Positions 33,050 to 43,517 of a stretch of DNA of 64,000 nucleotides are shown here, in pieces. Source of the stretch: Flavobacteriales bacterium (GTDB lineage: Bacteria; Bacteroidota; Bacteroidia; Flavobacteriales_E; Vicingaceae); assembly GCA_905339165.1 (NCBI GenBank), contig CAJPFH010000031.1, positions 1-64,000 of the forward strand, in the 5' to 3' direction. The stretch's first letter is position 1. Each line of letters starts with the position of its first letter. Position numbers and translations under genes: made by a program. Below the pieces are notes generated by a model. It saw nothing but the letters and a program-made list of their open reading frames with translations, had not been told where the DNA came from and did not search any database.

Positions 33050-33698
33050 ATTACTATATTATATATATAAACAAGTAACACGATGGTTTTCTTTTGCTTT
33101 TCCGGGCTCGGCACGCTACTGGGAAAATCGTTATTCAAAAGGAAAAAATTCAGGAGTCGGCTCTTACGGAAAGTTGGCATCATTTAAGGCCGAGGTGCTC
33201 AATCAATTTGTAAAAGAAAACAACATACAAAGTATAATAGAGTTTGGATGCGGTGATGGATATCAATTATCGCTTTTTGAATTCCCTCACTATACAGGGC
33301 TTGATATCTCGGAAAAAGCAATTGAAATGTGCAGAAGCAAATTTGTAAACGATCAAACAAAAAGGTTTTATACATACCCCTCTAACAAGCAAGCATCTTA
33401 TAACGCAGAATTAGCGTTGTCGCTCGATGTAATTTATCATTTGGTAGAGGACGAAGTGTTTGAGAAGTACCTAAAAGACTTGTTTTTATCGGCTCAAAAA
33501 TATGTTATCATTTATTCCAGTAATTTTGATGGAAAACAGTATTTTCATGAAAGAGACAGATGTTTTACCCGGTGGATTGATAAAAATATTTCCGATTGGA
33601 ATTTTGTAAAAAAAATAAAAAACAAGTATCCTTATAACGAAACAAATCAGAACGAAACCTCTAAAGCCGATTTTTATATTTATAAAAAAAACATATAA
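33042..33698 (+). CDS. Class I SAM-dependent methyltransferase
   Basis: A 218-residue protein with motif I IIEFGCGDGYQLSLF (E-F-G-C-G-D-G), GLDISEKAIEMC (second-strand acidic residue) and LALSLDVIYHLVEDEVF. The N-terminal SARYWENRYSKGKNSGVGSY is typical of polysaccharide-cluster methyltransferases. It probably methylates a sugar hydroxyl of the glycan made by this cluster, given its overlap with the GT4 gene (inference). Confidence 0.87.
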   Translation: MNKLLYYIYKQVTRWFSFAFPGSARYWENRYSKGKNSGVGSYGKLASFKAEVLNQFVKENNIQSIIEFGCGDGYQLSLFEFPHYTGLDISEKAIEMCRSKFVNDQTKRFYTYPSNKQASYNAELALSLDVIYHLVEDEVFEKYLKDLFLSAQKYVIIYSSNFDGKQYFHERDRCFTRWIDKNISDWNFVKKIKNKYPYNETNQNETSKADFYIYKKNI

Positions 33699-33711
33699 AG
33701 CATAAACGTAG

Positions 33712-35682
33712 ATGAGCAATAGAAATAACATATTAATAGGAGTTATTTTTTTTCTAACGATTCTATGCATTACTTATTCAAACCACTTTACCAATGGTTT
33801 TGAATTTGACGATACTCATACCATCGTAAATAACCAGTATATTCGAAACATCAACAATGTTCCTCTGTTTTTTACCGATATAAAATATTACGGTACCAAT
33901 CCGGGTAATCAAGGCTATAATCCCATATTGGTTACCCTTAATACTGTTGATTACTGGTGGGCAGGAGAATTAAATCCGGTGTACTTCCATGTTTCAATTT
34001 TTTTGTGGTACATCGTACAACTTGTAGTAATGTACTTTTTATTTCTCAACATCTTTCATTTAATCGAAAAGAAAAATCAAAATAGGTGGATTAGTTTACT
34101 CTTGGTTGTTTTTTATGCTCTGCATACCGCCAATGCAGAAACGATAAACTACATCATAATGCGGTCCGACTCTTTTTCTGCCCTATGTATTGTGTCCGCT
34201 CTGCTCATGTGGCAAATTCAAATGACTCGCAAATATCATCTGTATTTACTTCCTATGGTAATTGGAATCCTTACCAAAGAAGTAGGAGTTATGTTCTCCC
34301 CTATATTATTGATGTATATTTTGCTTTTTGAAGAACATGTTTCATTAAGAGATTTTTTTTTGTTTAAAAAGAGAAAGGAAACCCTGCGAGCCTTCATAAA
34401 ATCGGCTCCGGCACTTCTTTTATCTTTCGGAATATTTATTGCAACACGAACGTTTTTTATGCCCGAAAACATTTCCCTATTATCTTCCGGAAATGTAGCA
34501 ACCCCATGGCAATACTTTTACACACAATGGGTGGTAATAGCACACTATCTTGGCAATTTTATACTTCCTCTCGATTTAAGTGCCGACCCAGACTTTGAAA
34601 TTTTCCCTACTTTTTTAAACCGAAAAGCATTGCTATCACTGATTATACTTTTGGCAATGGTAATTATTGCTTTTTGGGCATCAGCACAAAAAAAGAATTA
34701 TCCCATTGCATTTGGAATTCTTTGGTTTTTTATTTCTCTTGCACCTACCTCTAGTTTTATTCCTTTTGGTCAAATTGCTAACGATCATCGTACCTTTTTG
34801 CCTTATATTGGATTAGTGCTAAGTGCAGGGTGGGGGGCGTATAGACTCGCTACTCATTTTAAACTTTTAGAAATAAAAAAATGGAAATACATCCTCTCAT
34901 TGATTTACATTTTTACCATTGCACTCCATAGCTACGGAACCTATCAGCGGAACATTATGTGGGGTTCTAGCGAAAAATTATGGAAAGATGTTACTGAAAA
35001 AAGCCCACGCAACGGAAGAGGGTGGATGAACTACGGATTAATACACATGCAAAACGGGCGTTACGATGAAGCACTAGCTTGTTTTACCAAAACCTTAGAA
35101 TTTATGCCTTATTGGGCCTATATACACATAAATATGGGTATATTAAAAAATGCAATGGATAATAAATACGAAGCAGAAACTCACTTTTTAAGTGCCATAA
35201 AGTACCAGCCGGAGGTGCCCGAAGGTTATTATTATTACGCTAATTTTTTGTTGAATCAAAATCGCTTTTCTGAAGCAATTTCTTACGTTGAAAAAGGATT
35301 AGAAATAAGCCCCGGCCACTTAAATTTAAATCAACTTTATTCAACACTAAAGAATACAGTTCAAAATCCATTGCAACAGTTGAGCGACTACGAGGATTTG
35401 TGTAAACGAGAACCTAGTGCAACTAATTTTATTGAGCTAAGCGTGCTATATTATCAAAACAATATGTTTGAAAAATGCATAGAAGCGGGAAAAAATGCAA
35501 TTAAACTCGATTCGACAAATGCTATTGCTTACAATAATATTTGCAGTGCTTATAATGCCATGCAGCAATACGAAAAAGCCATTGAGGCCTGCAACGCAGC
35601 CCTGAGAATAGATCCCACCTTTGAACGAGCTAAAAACAACTTAGCTTTAGCTCTAGACAAAAACAAACAAGATAAAAAATAA
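33712..35682 (+). CDS. TMTC-like GT-C membrane protein with C-terminal TPRs
   Basis: A 656-residue protein. Residues ~1-410 hold about ten membrane spans with a GT-C-type first periplasmic loop containing FEFDDTHTIVNN (Asp-Asp) and, later, INYIIMRSDSFSAL (Arg-x-Asp), as in the TMTC / DUF1736 group of O-mannosyltransferase relatives. Residues ~430-655 carry about six TPRs (e.g. GWMNYGLIHMQNGRYDEALA, AYNNICSAYNAMQQYEKAIE). This architecture is known from eukaryotic TMTC1-4 and many bacterial proteins of unknown acceptor. It closes the glycan operon, 13 bases after the methyltransferase. Protein O-glycosylation is a reasonable inference only. Confidence 0.78.
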   Translation: MSNRNNILIGVIFFLTILCITYSNHFTNGFEFDDTHTIVNNQYIRNINNVPLFFTDIKYYGTNPGNQGYNPILVTLNTVDYWWAGELNPVYFHVSIFLWYIVQLVVMYFLFLNIFHLIEKKNQNRWISLLLVVFYALHTANAETINYIIMRSDSFSALCIVSALLMWQIQMTRKYHLYLLPMVIGILTKEVGVMFSPILLMYILLFEEHVSLRDFFLFKKRKETLRAFIKSAPALLLSFGIFIATRTFFMPENISLLSSGNVATPWQYFYTQWVVIAHYLGNFILPLDLSADPDFEIFPTFLNRKALLSLIILLAMVIIAFWASAQKKNYPIAFGILWFFISLAPTSSFIPFGQIANDHRTFLPYIGLVLSAGWGAYRLATHFKLLEIKKWKYILSLIYIFTIALHSYGTYQRNIMWGSSEKLWKDVTEKSPRNGRGWMNYGLIHMQNGRYDEALACFTKTLEFMPYWAYIHINMGILKNAMDNKYEAETHFLSAIKYQPEVPEGYYYYANFLLNQNRFSEAISYVEKGLEISPGHLNLNQLYSTLKNTVQNPLQQLSDYEDLCKREPSATNFIELSVLYYQNNMFEKCIEAGKNAIKLDSTNAIAYNNICSAYNAMQQYEKAIEACNAALRIDPTFERAKNNLALALDKNKQDKK

Positions 35683-35834
35683 TTTTAATAGCTGATATAC
35701 CTGAAGTTATCGCCTTTAATAGCACATTAGTATAAAAAGTGTTAAAAGTGATTAAAAACATTTTTTTATCACAATAAATGTGGTTAAATTTACTTTACCT
35801 ATTATGATTAATTAATTAAATACATTTACAAGTA

Positions 35835-38069
35835 ATGCAAACCATAGAAGCTACACTTACCGAAAGTTTAAAAGAATATTTCGGTTTTACACAATTCAAA
35901 GGGCAGCAGGAAGCCGTAATCAAGAACCTGCTTGCCGGAAACGACACCTTTGTTATAATGCCCACCGGAGGAGGAAAATCATTATGCTATCAGTTGCCCG
36001 CACTGCTTAGTGAAGGAACTGCTATTATCGTTTCCCCACTAATTGCACTTATGAAAAATCAGGTAGATGCGATGCGTGGATTCTCTACACAATCAGGAAT
36101 AGCACACTTTTTAAACTCCTCTCTTAATAAGGGAGAGATTGCTCAGGTAAGAGCCGACACGCTTTCTGGCAAAACCAAAATGCTTTATGTGGCTCCGGAA
36201 TCTCTTACCAAGCAAGAAAATGTTGATTTTCTAAAAGGAATTAAAATATCATTTTTTGCAATAGATGAGGCTCACTGTATTTCAGAATGGGGGCATGATT
36301 TTCGCCCCGAATACCGCAGATTACGCCCCATAATAGAAGCGATAGACCGTGTTCCTATTATTGCCCTAACAGCCACTGCAACGCCCAAAGTACAAGAAGA
36401 TATTCAGAAAAATTTAGGAATGACCAGTGCTACTGTTTTCAAATCTTCGTTTAATCGCGATAATTTGTATTATGAAGTAAGACCTAAAAAAGATATAGCA
36501 AAACAAATCATTCGTTTTGTCCGCGACTACTCTGGTAAATCCGGTATTATTTATTGTTTAAGCCGAAAAAAGGTAGAAGAAATTGCAGAAACTTTGGTGG
36601 TAAACGGAATAAAAGCTTTGCCCTATCATGCCGGTTTAGATGCTGCTACACGTTCTAAACACCAAGATATGTTTTTAATGGAAGAGGTAGATGTGATTGT
36701 GGCTACTATCGCCTTTGGTATGGGAATCGATAAACCCGATGTTCGTTTTGTGATTCATCATGATATCCCCAAGAGTTTAGAAAGTTATTATCAAGAAACA
36801 GGAAGAGCGGGAAGAGACGGAGGGGAAGGAAATTGCATTGCATTTTACAGCTATAAAGACATTGAAAAACTTGAAAAATTTCTTCAGGGAAAACCAGTAG
36901 CTGAGTTAGAAATAGGTAAACAACTTATTTTCGAAATGGTTTCTTTTGCCGAAACAGCGATTTGCCGCAGAAAACAATTGTTAAATTACTTTGGTGAAAA
37001 ATACGAAGATGAGGCCTGCAGCGAAAAAGGAATGTGTGATAATTGTCGAAATCCGAAAGAAAAATTTGAAGGGCAAGAGGATGTTTCTTTATTATTGGAA
37101 ACCATCTCTGCCCTGAAAGAGCAATTTCGAGCAAAGTACATTTCTGCCTTTATAGCCGGAAAACCTATTAGTGAGATAAAAACATACGGGCATGATTCTC
37201 ACGAACTTTTTGGTTGTGGTAAAGATGATGAAGATTGGGACGGCACAGAAGAATCCTCTCGTGATGAAAAATACTGGGAAGCAGTTATTCGTCAAAGTAT
37301 TATTGCTGGCCTGCTCATTAAAGAAGTTGAAAATTATGGGGTGTTAAAGTTGTCCGATAAAGGTAAAATCTTTTTAAAGAAACCGGAATCAATAATGCTC
37401 ATTAAACCTCATAAATACATAGATGCCGATACAACCGATGATGATGATATTGTAGCAAATCAAAAAGGAGGAGGAGCCACAGATGAACAACTCTACGCCA
37501 TACTGAAAGATTTGCGAAAAAAAATTGCAAAAGATCAAAATTTACCACCTTATGTAATTTTTCAAGACCCCTCTTTGGAAGATATGTGTACGCGTTACCC
37601 CATTACCTTAGAAGAGATGACCAATATTACAGGAGTGGGACAGGGTAAAGCCGAAAAATTCGGAAAACCGTTTTTAGATGTTATTAGCAAGTACGTTGAA
37701 GAAAATGAGATTGAAAGACCAACGGATATGGTGGTTAAATCGGTAGTAAATAAATCCGGTTTAAAAGTGTTCATTATTCAGTCGATAGACCGAAAAATTA
37801 CAATTGAAAGTATTGCAAATGCAAAAGGTAAAACAGCTTCAGAAATCATAACAGAAATTGAACACATTGTCAATTCAGGAACGAAAGTAAATATAGATTA
37901 TCAAATCAATGAAATGTTAGATGAAGAATATCAAGAAGAAATTTTTGATTACTTCAGAGAAAAAGCGAACGATAGCATTGAAGATGCTCTTAAAGAATTT
38001 GATAATGTTTATAGCGAAGAAGAAATAAGATTAATGCGAATTAAATTCCTTTCCGAACTTGGTAATTAA
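35835..38069 (+). CDS. recQ: ATP-dependent DNA helicase RecQ
   Basis: A 744-residue protein: helicase core with MPTGGGKSLCYQLPAL (Walker A), IDEAHCISEWGHDFRPEY (DEAH plus aromatic loop), QETGRAGRDGG (motif VI), a zinc-binding subdomain (CRRKQLLNYFG, EACSEKGMCDNC, four Cys), a winged helix, an HRDC domain (~555-635) and an additional C-terminal HTH_40 domain (~640-744) usual in Bacteroidota RecQ. It unwinds DNA 3'-to-5' in recombination and fork repair. It is a single gene, terminated by the hairpin at 38076. Confidence 0.95.
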   Translation: MQTIEATLTESLKEYFGFTQFKGQQEAVIKNLLAGNDTFVIMPTGGGKSLCYQLPALLSEGTAIIVSPLIALMKNQVDAMRGFSTQSGIAHFLNSSLNKGEIAQVRADTLSGKTKMLYVAPESLTKQENVDFLKGIKISFFAIDEAHCISEWGHDFRPEYRRLRPIIEAIDRVPIIALTATATPKVQEDIQKNLGMTSATVFKSSFNRDNLYYEVRPKKDIAKQIIRFVRDYSGKSGIIYCLSRKKVEEIAETLVVNGIKALPYHAGLDAATRSKHQDMFLMEEVDVIVATIAFGMGIDKPDVRFVIHHDIPKSLESYYQETGRAGRDGGEGNCIAFYSYKDIEKLEKFLQGKPVAELEIGKQLIFEMVSFAETAICRRKQLLNYFGEKYEDEACSEKGMCDNCRNPKEKFEGQEDVSLLLETISALKEQFRAKYISAFIAGKPISEIKTYGHDSHELFGCGKDDEDWDGTEESSRDEKYWEAVIRQSIIAGLLIKEVENYGVLKLSDKGKIFLKKPESIMLIKPHKYIDADTTDDDDIVANQKGGGATDEQLYAILKDLRKKIAKDQNLPPYVIFQDPSLEDMCTRYPITLEEMTNITGVGQGKAEKFGKPFLDVISKYVEENEIERPTDMVVKSVVNKSGLKVFIIQSIDRKITIESIANAKGKTASEIITEIEHIVNSGTKVNIDYQINEMLDEEYQEEIFDYFREKANDSIEDALKEFDNVYSEEEIRLMRIKFLSELGN

Positions 38070-38075
38070 AACCAT

Positions 38076-38103
38076 AAAGGCGTTTATTTAAAACGCCTTT
38101 TTT
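38076..38103 (+). terminator. Rho-independent terminator after recQ
   Basis: The arms AAAGGCGTTT and AAACGCCTTT enclose an ATTTA-type loop and are followed by T5-6. The stem begins six bases after the recQ stop codon. Confidence 0.88.
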
Positions 38104-38118
38104 ATTATTCTATTCTTT

Positions 38119-39339
38119 ATGCATACTTCTAACGCATCAAAACATGTCATTGCGGTTAAACATACGAATTTGCATAAAGTAGTTATCCAAATTCTAACAG
38201 AAACATTCTGCCATAATAAATACATCGATAAATCTATAGAAAAATGGTTTCGGCAAAATAAAAAACTAGGTAGCAGAGACAGAAAGTTTATTGCAGAAAG
38301 TGCCTACGAAATAGTTAGAAACTGGAGAATTCTTTTCACCTCTCTCTTTGAAGAAAATGGAATCATAACACCCGATAAAATAGAAAAAATATTCTATTTC
38401 TGGCTTTCTCAAAACAACTTAATACAAAATTCGAATTTCATTGAGGCGTCTCAAAAATACAGTGAACTAAGGAACATTCCAAAATACCATTTCTCAGTTC
38501 CCGATTGGTTATATGAATATGGATGCAAAGAATTAGGGCAAGAAAAATGGAATACCGAGATTGAAAGTTTAAGCAGTCCAGCTCCGTTAGTAATTCGTTG
38601 TAATATGCTAAAAGGCACCCGTTCGGAATTACAGAATCTATTGGCCAACCAAGGTATTGAAACAAACATTTTGGAGAGTTGCAGCGAGGCATTAGTGATA
38701 AAACAAAAAACAAATATTTTCAAATTAGAAGAATTTAAAAATGGATTTTTCGAAGTGCAAGATGCGGGCTCGCAGTTAATAGCTCCTTTTTTAGAAGTAA
38801 CACAAGGAATGCGTGTTATTGATGCTTGTGCCGGTGCGGGAGGGAAAACATTGCATATAGCTGCATTAATGAAAAATAAGGGTAGTATTATAGCCCTTGA
38901 TGTTGACGCATTAAAGCTGGAAGAACTGAAAAAACGAGCAAAACGTAACGCAGTTTTTAATGTACAACAACACTGTATTGAAAATAATAAAACCATCAAG
39001 CGACTAGAAAACAGTGCGGATAGACTTTTGTTAGATGTTCCCTGCTCCGGTATAGGCGTGCTGCGAAGAAATCCTGATGCGAAGTGGAAACTTTCCGAAG
39101 AATTTTTAATTCATCTTAAAGATAAACAACAATATATTTTAAGCAATTATGCTGTAATGCTTAAAAAAGGTGGAAAATTAGTATATTCTACATGCAGTAT
39201 ATTTCCTTCTGAAAACGAAAAGCAAGTAGAAATATTTTTACAATCTCATCCGAATTACATTTTAGAAGAAGAAAAAACGATTTATCCATCAGTGTTTGGG
39301 TTTGATGGCTTTTATATGGCTCGTATTTTAAAACAGTAA
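38119..39339 (+). CDS. RsmB-like 16S rRNA (cytosine-5) methyltransferase
   Basis: A 406-residue NOL1/NOP2/Sun-family protein. The N-terminal ~130 residues are NusB/RsmB-like helices (GSRDRKFIAESAYEIVRNWR); the catalytic half has FFEVQDAGSQLIAPF, VIDACAGAGGKTLHIA (SAM site), LLLDVPCSGIGVLRRNPDA and LVYSTCSIFPSENEKQV, the two Pro-Cys and Thr-Cys catalytic cysteines. It methylates C5 of a cytosine in 16S rRNA, probably C967 by analogy to RsmB. The ATG lies 16 bases behind the recQ terminator. Confidence 0.9.
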   Translation: MHTSNASKHVIAVKHTNLHKVVIQILTETFCHNKYIDKSIEKWFRQNKKLGSRDRKFIAESAYEIVRNWRILFTSLFEENGIITPDKIEKIFYFWLSQNNLIQNSNFIEASQKYSELRNIPKYHFSVPDWLYEYGCKELGQEKWNTEIESLSSPAPLVIRCNMLKGTRSELQNLLANQGIETNILESCSEALVIKQKTNIFKLEEFKNGFFEVQDAGSQLIAPFLEVTQGMRVIDACAGAGGKTLHIAALMKNKGSIIALDVDALKLEELKKRAKRNAVFNVQQHCIENNKTIKRLENSADRLLLDVPCSGIGVLRRNPDAKWKLSEEFLIHLKDKQQYILSNYAVMLKKGGKLVYSTCSIFPSENEKQVEIFLQSHPNYILEEEKTIYPSVFGFDGFYMARILKQ

Positions 39340-39359
39340 TACAGAGAGAGAGGAAGAAA

Positions 39360-40184
39360 TTACGAAACAAGCAGCAAGTAAGCATATAAAACAGGAGCCG
39401 AAAGAAAAACGCCATCGAACCGGTCTAAAACGCCTCCATGCCCTGGTAATATTTTTCCGGAGTCTTTGATACCTGCATTTCTTTTAAGGAGCGATTCAAA
39501 TAAATCGCCAAATGTGCCAAAAATTACTACAATACAAGCCGACATATACCACTCAAAAGAATCCATTCCACCCAAATAAGTGTAAATAAACCAGGCCGCT
39601 AGAAAAGAAAGTGCAGCACCTCCAATGCTTCCTTCCCACGTTTTTTTAGGTGATATCCGTTCGAATAATTTATGTTTGCCAAACTTTTTTCCGGTAATGT
39701 AAGCTCCTGTATCGTTGCACCAAAGAAGAATAAAATATCCTAACACAATTTCATAGTGATATGTTTCGCCCAATTTGTAATGACCTATAAACCCCATGTT
39801 AAATAGTGAAAGAAAAGGAATTGTAATGTAGATGGGGGCAAACAAACTAACGGCAATGCTTGGTAACATATTTTTTTTAGAAGTTAAAACGGTGGCAAGC
39901 ATTGTAAAAAATGGAAGAAACAACAACAAGGCAAATACGTTTAAATTGGTTTTATAAAACAAATGAAGCGAGGGTAATATAAAAGAGGATAGAGTAAGCA
40001 GGTAAACCCAAAAAGCCGATAAATTAATCTTTAATGTTTTTGATATTTGCAAATATTCATAAACTGAAATAAGTATAATGAATAGAAAAAGAAAGAAAAG
40101 AGTGTATTCGCTAACCATGATGCAGGTTATCAAAACAACTACAAAAAGGAAGCCGGTTATTGTTCGCGATAAGAAATTACTCAA
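39360..40184 (-). CDS. cdsA: Phosphatidate cytidylyltransferase
   Basis: A 274-residue membrane protein with about eight spans. The signature near the C-terminus is visible: LFERISPKKTWEGSIGGAAL and GDLFESLLKRNAGIKDSG..LPGHGGVLDRFDG (in short pieces), ending in the CDP-binding Asp pair. It makes CDP-diacylglycerol from CTP and phosphatidate at the inner membrane. The start is a TTG (complement 40182-40184) inside the ftsH stop region, an eight-base overlap; the next ATG is 22 codons in and would cut off the conserved RTITGFLF start, so TTG is preferred. Confidence 0.93.
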   Translation of the reverse strand: MSNFLSRTITGFLFVVVLITCIMVSEYTLFFLFLFIILISVYEYLQISKTLKINLSAFWVYLLTLSSFILPSLHLFYKTNLNVFALLLFLPFFTMLATVLTSKKNMLPSIAVSLFAPIYITIPFLSLFNMGFIGHYKLGETYHYEIVLGYFILLWCNDTGAYITGKKFGKHKLFERISPKKTWEGSIGGAALSFLAAWFIYTYLGGMDSFEWYMSACIVVIFGTFGDLFESLLKRNAGIKDSGKILPGHGGVLDRFDGVFLSAPVLYAYLLLVS

Positions 40185-42219
40185 TTTTTTGTGTTGATTC
40201 GTTATTGTTGTTTAAGGCAGTTTCCTTAGTCGGAATTATTTCTTTAGCTTCTTTTTCTTCGGTGGTAAGAAATGGCCGTTTACCGAAAATTTGTTCTAAA
40301 TCTTCTTTAAAAATAACCTCTTTTACCAAAAGCTGTTTGGCTAATAAATCCAGTTTATCTTTGTTCTCGAGCAAAAGTTTTTTTGTTTTACTGTAACATT
40401 CTTCTACAAACTTATGCACCTCTTCGTCTATTAACTGGGCAGTTTTTTCGCTATATGGTTTCTGAAAAGAATAGTCATTTTGACCTGATGAATCGTAGAA
40501 AGAAATATTACCTATTTTTTCATTCAGTCCGTACATTGTAATCATTGCATAGGCTTGCTTGGTTATTTTTTCTAAGTCGCTAAGTGCTCCGGTAGAAATT
40601 TCGTTAAAAATAATTTCTTCAGATGCTCTTCCTCCCAATGCTGCACAAATTTCATCAGTGAGTTGAAGTTTGGTTGTGATTTGGCGTTCTTCGGGCAAAT
40701 ACCATGCAGCTCCTAATGAACGACCTCTGGGAACAATAGTTACTTTTACCAGTGGAGAAGCGTGTTCGAGTAACCAGCTAACGGTAGCATGGCCGGCTTC
40801 GTGATATGCAATGACTTTTTTCTCTTCGGTTGTAATAATTTTATTTTTCTTTTCCAGTCCGCCAATTATTCTGTCAACGGCATCAAGAAAATCCTGATGC
40901 TCTACCACTTTTTTATTTTTTCGGGCGGCAATGAGTGCGGCTTCGTTACAAATGTTAGCAATATCGGCACCCGAAAAGCCGGGAGTTTGTTTGGCTAAAA
41001 AATCTAAATCTAAAGAGGTATCTAGTTTTAGTGGTTTTAGGTGTACTTTAAAAATTTCTTGGCGTTCTTTTAAATCAGGGAGATCTACAAAAATCTGTCG
41101 GTCAAATCGTCCTGCACGTACCAACGCTCGGTCAAGTACATCAGCCCGATTTGTTGCGGCTAAAATAATAACTCCGCTATTAGTGCCAAAGCCATCCATT
41201 TCGGTAAGAAGTTGGTTTAAGGTATTTTCTCTTTCATCATTTGCTCCTTGAGCAATTCCGCGGCCTCTGGCACGGCCAATGGCATCTATCTCATCTATAA
41301 AAATAATAGAAGGTGCTTTTTCTTTAGCTTGTTTAAATAAATCGCGAACTCTTGATGCTCCTACACCCACGAACATTTCAACAAAATCGGAACCAGAAAG
41401 CGAAAAGAAAGGTACTTGAGCTTCTCCTGCCACGGCTTTAGCTAACAACGTTTTTCCTGTTCCCGGAGGACCAACAAGAAGAGCTCCTTTGGGTATTTTT
41501 GCTCCCAGATTAGTGTATTTTTTAGGATTTTTTAAAAAATCTACAATTTCTTGTACTTCCACTTTTGCCTCTTCTAAACCGGCTACATCTTGAAAGGTTA
41601 CATTAATACTTTTTTCTTTATCGAATAATGTGGCTTTTGATTTTCCGATATTAAAAATTTGGCCTCCCGGACCGGAAGAACCGGACATTCTCCGCATAAT
41701 GAATAGCCAAATACCAATCATTAATGCAATAGGGATTAACCATCCTAAAATTTCGGTTCCCCAATTTTTGCGGGGGTCGTATTCTTCTTTTATTTGGTAT
41801 TCAGCCGGAATATCTTTTTGTAGTTCTTTAAAATCTTGTGCAAACTGTTCAATAGAGCCAATTTGCAGGTGGTAGTGAGGGCCTGGGTTTACCACTTGTC
41901 CGAAAGTACGGGAGCGAACGTCTCGGTATTTTTCATCGCTAAGTTTTTCCGGTTTAATATAGATTTCGGCAATCATTTCGTTGGTAACTACCACTACTCT
42001 GGAAACATCTCCTTTTTTTACCATTTCATTTACAAACGTATTCCACGTGGTTTTTTTTGTACCTCCGCTGAAACTAAAAAGGTTTAGCGAAATAAGAACT
42101 AACCCTACTATAGCGTATATCCAGTAAAAATTAAAAGGTTTATTCTGATTACCTTTTTGAGGTTTCAGTTTGTCTTTCATTTTATTAAATTCGTTTTTGG
42201 TATCTTTTTTATATGCCAT
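40177..42219 (-). CDS. ftsH: ATP-dependent zinc metalloprotease FtsH
   Basis: A 680-residue protein: two N-terminal membrane spans (~31-50 and ~155-175) flanking a periplasmic domain, AAA module with [18 protein letters not shown] (Walker A), [15 protein letters not shown] (Walker B), the second region of homology ([19 protein letters not shown]), and the protease domain with [14 protein letters not shown] (zinc ligands). It degrades membrane and short-lived cytosolic proteins. The order rsfS-ftsH-cdsA is commonly kept in Bacteroidota; all three are tightly packed here. Confidence 0.96.
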   Translation of the reverse strand: MAYKKDTKNEFNKMKDKLKPQKGNQNKPFNFYWIYAIVGLVLISLNLFSFSGGTKKTTWNTFVNEMVKKGDVSRVVVVTNEMIAEIYIKPEKLSDEKYRDVRSRTFGQVVNPGPHYHLQIGSIEQFAQDFKELQKDIPAEYQIKEEYDPRKNWGTEILGWLIPIALMIGIWLFIMRRMSGSSGPGGQIFNIGKSKATLFDKEKSINVTFQDVAGLEEAKVEVQEIVDFLKNPKKYTNLGAKIPKGALLVGPPGTGKTLLAKAVAGEAQVPFFSLSGSDFVEMFVGVGASRVRDLFKQAKEKAPSIIFIDEIDAIGRARGRGIAQGANDERENTLNQLLTEMDGFGTNSGVIILAATNRADVLDRALVRAGRFDRQIFVDLPDLKERQEIFKVHLKPLKLDTSLDLDFLAKQTPGFSGADIANICNEAALIAARKNKKVVEHQDFLDAVDRIIGGLEKKNKIITTEEKKVIAYHEAGHATVSWLLEHASPLVKVTIVPRGRSLGAAWYLPEERQITTKLQLTDEICAALGGRASEEIIFNEISTGALSDLEKITKQAYAMITMYGLNEKIGNISFYDSSGQNDYSFQKPYSEKTAQLIDEEVHKFVEECYSKTKKLLLENKDKLDLLAKQLLVKEVIFKEDLEQIFGKRPFLTTEEKEAKEIIPTKETALNNNNESTQKIE

Positions 42220-42224
42220 GTTTT

Positions 42225-42623
42225 CTAATTGCTTTTCTTTCTAACAATTTTTTTCTTTTTAGGTTCATTAAAAGTAACTTCTTCTGCATCTGCCCACAAA
42301 CTTTCTAAGTTATAAAAATCGCGTACCTCTTTTTGAAATATGTGAACTACGGTATCCACATAGTCTAAGAGTATCCATTCTGCATTTTGATATCCTTCGC
42401 TATGCCATGGTTTTTGTTTTAGTTTTTTTGAAACTTCGTTGTAAACATGGTTGGCTATAGCATCTACTTGTGTGTTTGAATTACCGCTGCAAATGATAAA
42501 AAAATCGGCTACTGCGTTTTTTAGTTTTCTTAAATCAAGACAAATAATATTTTCGCCTTTAAGTTCTTCTATTGCGATTACTATGGTATTAGGCAACTCT
42601 GTGCTTTCTTTTTTTTTGGCCAT
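42225..42623 (-). CDS. rsfS: Ribosome silencing factor RsfS
   Basis: A 132-residue RsfS/Iojap protein: IVIAIEELKGENIICLDLRK, then ADFFIICSGNSNTQVDAIA, PWHSEGYQNAEWILLDYVD and VVHIFQKEVRDFYNLESLWA. It binds L14 and prevents 50S-30S joining on starvation. A Lys-rich tail follows the conserved part. It heads the rsfS-ftsH-cdsA unit and is divergent from birA (156 bases between). Confidence 0.94.
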   Translation of the reverse strand: MAKKKESTELPNTIVIAIEELKGENIICLDLRKLKNAVADFFIICSGNSNTQVDAIANHVYNEVSKKLKQKPWHSEGYQNAEWILLDYVDTVVHIFQKEVRDFYNLESLWADAEEVTFNEPKKKKIVRKKSN

Positions 42624-42779
42624 TTTTATGCTCTATAATGGCACGAAATTAAGAAATTGTAAACGAATATGAAGGAAATATTGCTATTGCTGTAAAGTTT
42701 ACATTTTATTGTATTTTTATGGGCTGGCATGGCATCTCTTTTTTATTGGGTATTTTAAATTTTTAATGGTTAGTGTATC

Positions 42780-43517
42780 ATGTTTAACTCCATAGGTAGC
42801 TCGGTTATCAAAATAGATGAGTTAGATTCAACCAATTTGTATTTGCAGCAAATAAGTAAGTTGCAAACAATGAATGAGGGGGTGTTGGTATGGACCGAAC
42901 GTCAGCTATGTGGCAGGGGGCAACAGGGAAATATTTGGTATTCTAAGGAAGGAGAGAGTTTAACTTTTAGCTTTATTTTAAGTCCTACTTTTTTAATGGC
43001 CGATGAACAGTTTTATTTGTCAAAGGCATTTTCGATAGCGGTAAATCAATATTTAGTTAAAAAGTTTCAATTGAAAGTTCAAATAAAATGGCCCAATGAT
43101 ATTTTGCTGAATGGAAAGAAAATAGCCGGAATTTTAATAGAGAACAATATACTAGGAAATAAACTAAAACAAAGCATTGTAGGGATAGGTATAAATATGA
43201 ATAATCAGGTATTTCCTGAGCAATTGAGGGCTACTTCGGTTCTCTTAAACTCTGCTCATAAAGTAGATTTAAGGGAGTGTATTGATGAGATGATTCCGTT
43301 TTTAAACGAAATGTACTCTTTGGTGATTTTAAAACAATGGAAGGAGATAGACAGGCTTTATTTTGATAGTCTTTATGGATATAAAAAAAATCTTCGCTTT
43401 CACTCAGATGGCTATTTTAACGGCCGCATTGTTCGTGTAGATGAGGTGGGATACATCTACATAGAAACAGATGCCGGAGTAAAAAAATATACGTTTAAAG
43501 AGGTTATGTTTTGTTAA
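42780..43517 (+). CDS. birA: Biotin--[acetyl-CoA-carboxylase] ligase
   Basis: A 245-residue class I (no DNA-binding domain) ligase: IDELDSTNLYLQQI, RQLCGRGQQGNIWYSKEG (adenylate-binding Gly-Arg-Gly), KIKWPNDILLNGKKIAGIL-type VQIKWPNDILLNGKKIAG and VGIGINMN. It attaches biotin to carboxylase carrier proteins. There is no N-terminal helix-turn-helix, so it is not a repressor. It overlaps the convergent SRPBCC gene by four bases. Confidence 0.93.
   Translation: MFNSIGSSVIKIDELDSTNLYLQQISKLQTMNEGVLVWTERQLCGRGQQGNIWYSKEGESLTFSFILSPTFLMADEQFYLSKAFSIAVNQYLVKKFQLKVQIKWPNDILLNGKKIAGILIENNILGNKLKQSIVGIGINMNNQVFPEQLRATSVLLNSAHKVDLRECIDEMIPFLNEMYSLVILKQWKEIDRLYFDSLYGYKKNLRFHSDGYFNGRIVRVDEVGYIYIETDAGVKKYTFKEVMFC

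Noticed and set aside
38451-38999. 182-codon minus-strand frame inside the rsmB-like gene
   Set aside because: It is antisense to the conserved catalytic domain and has no independent support.
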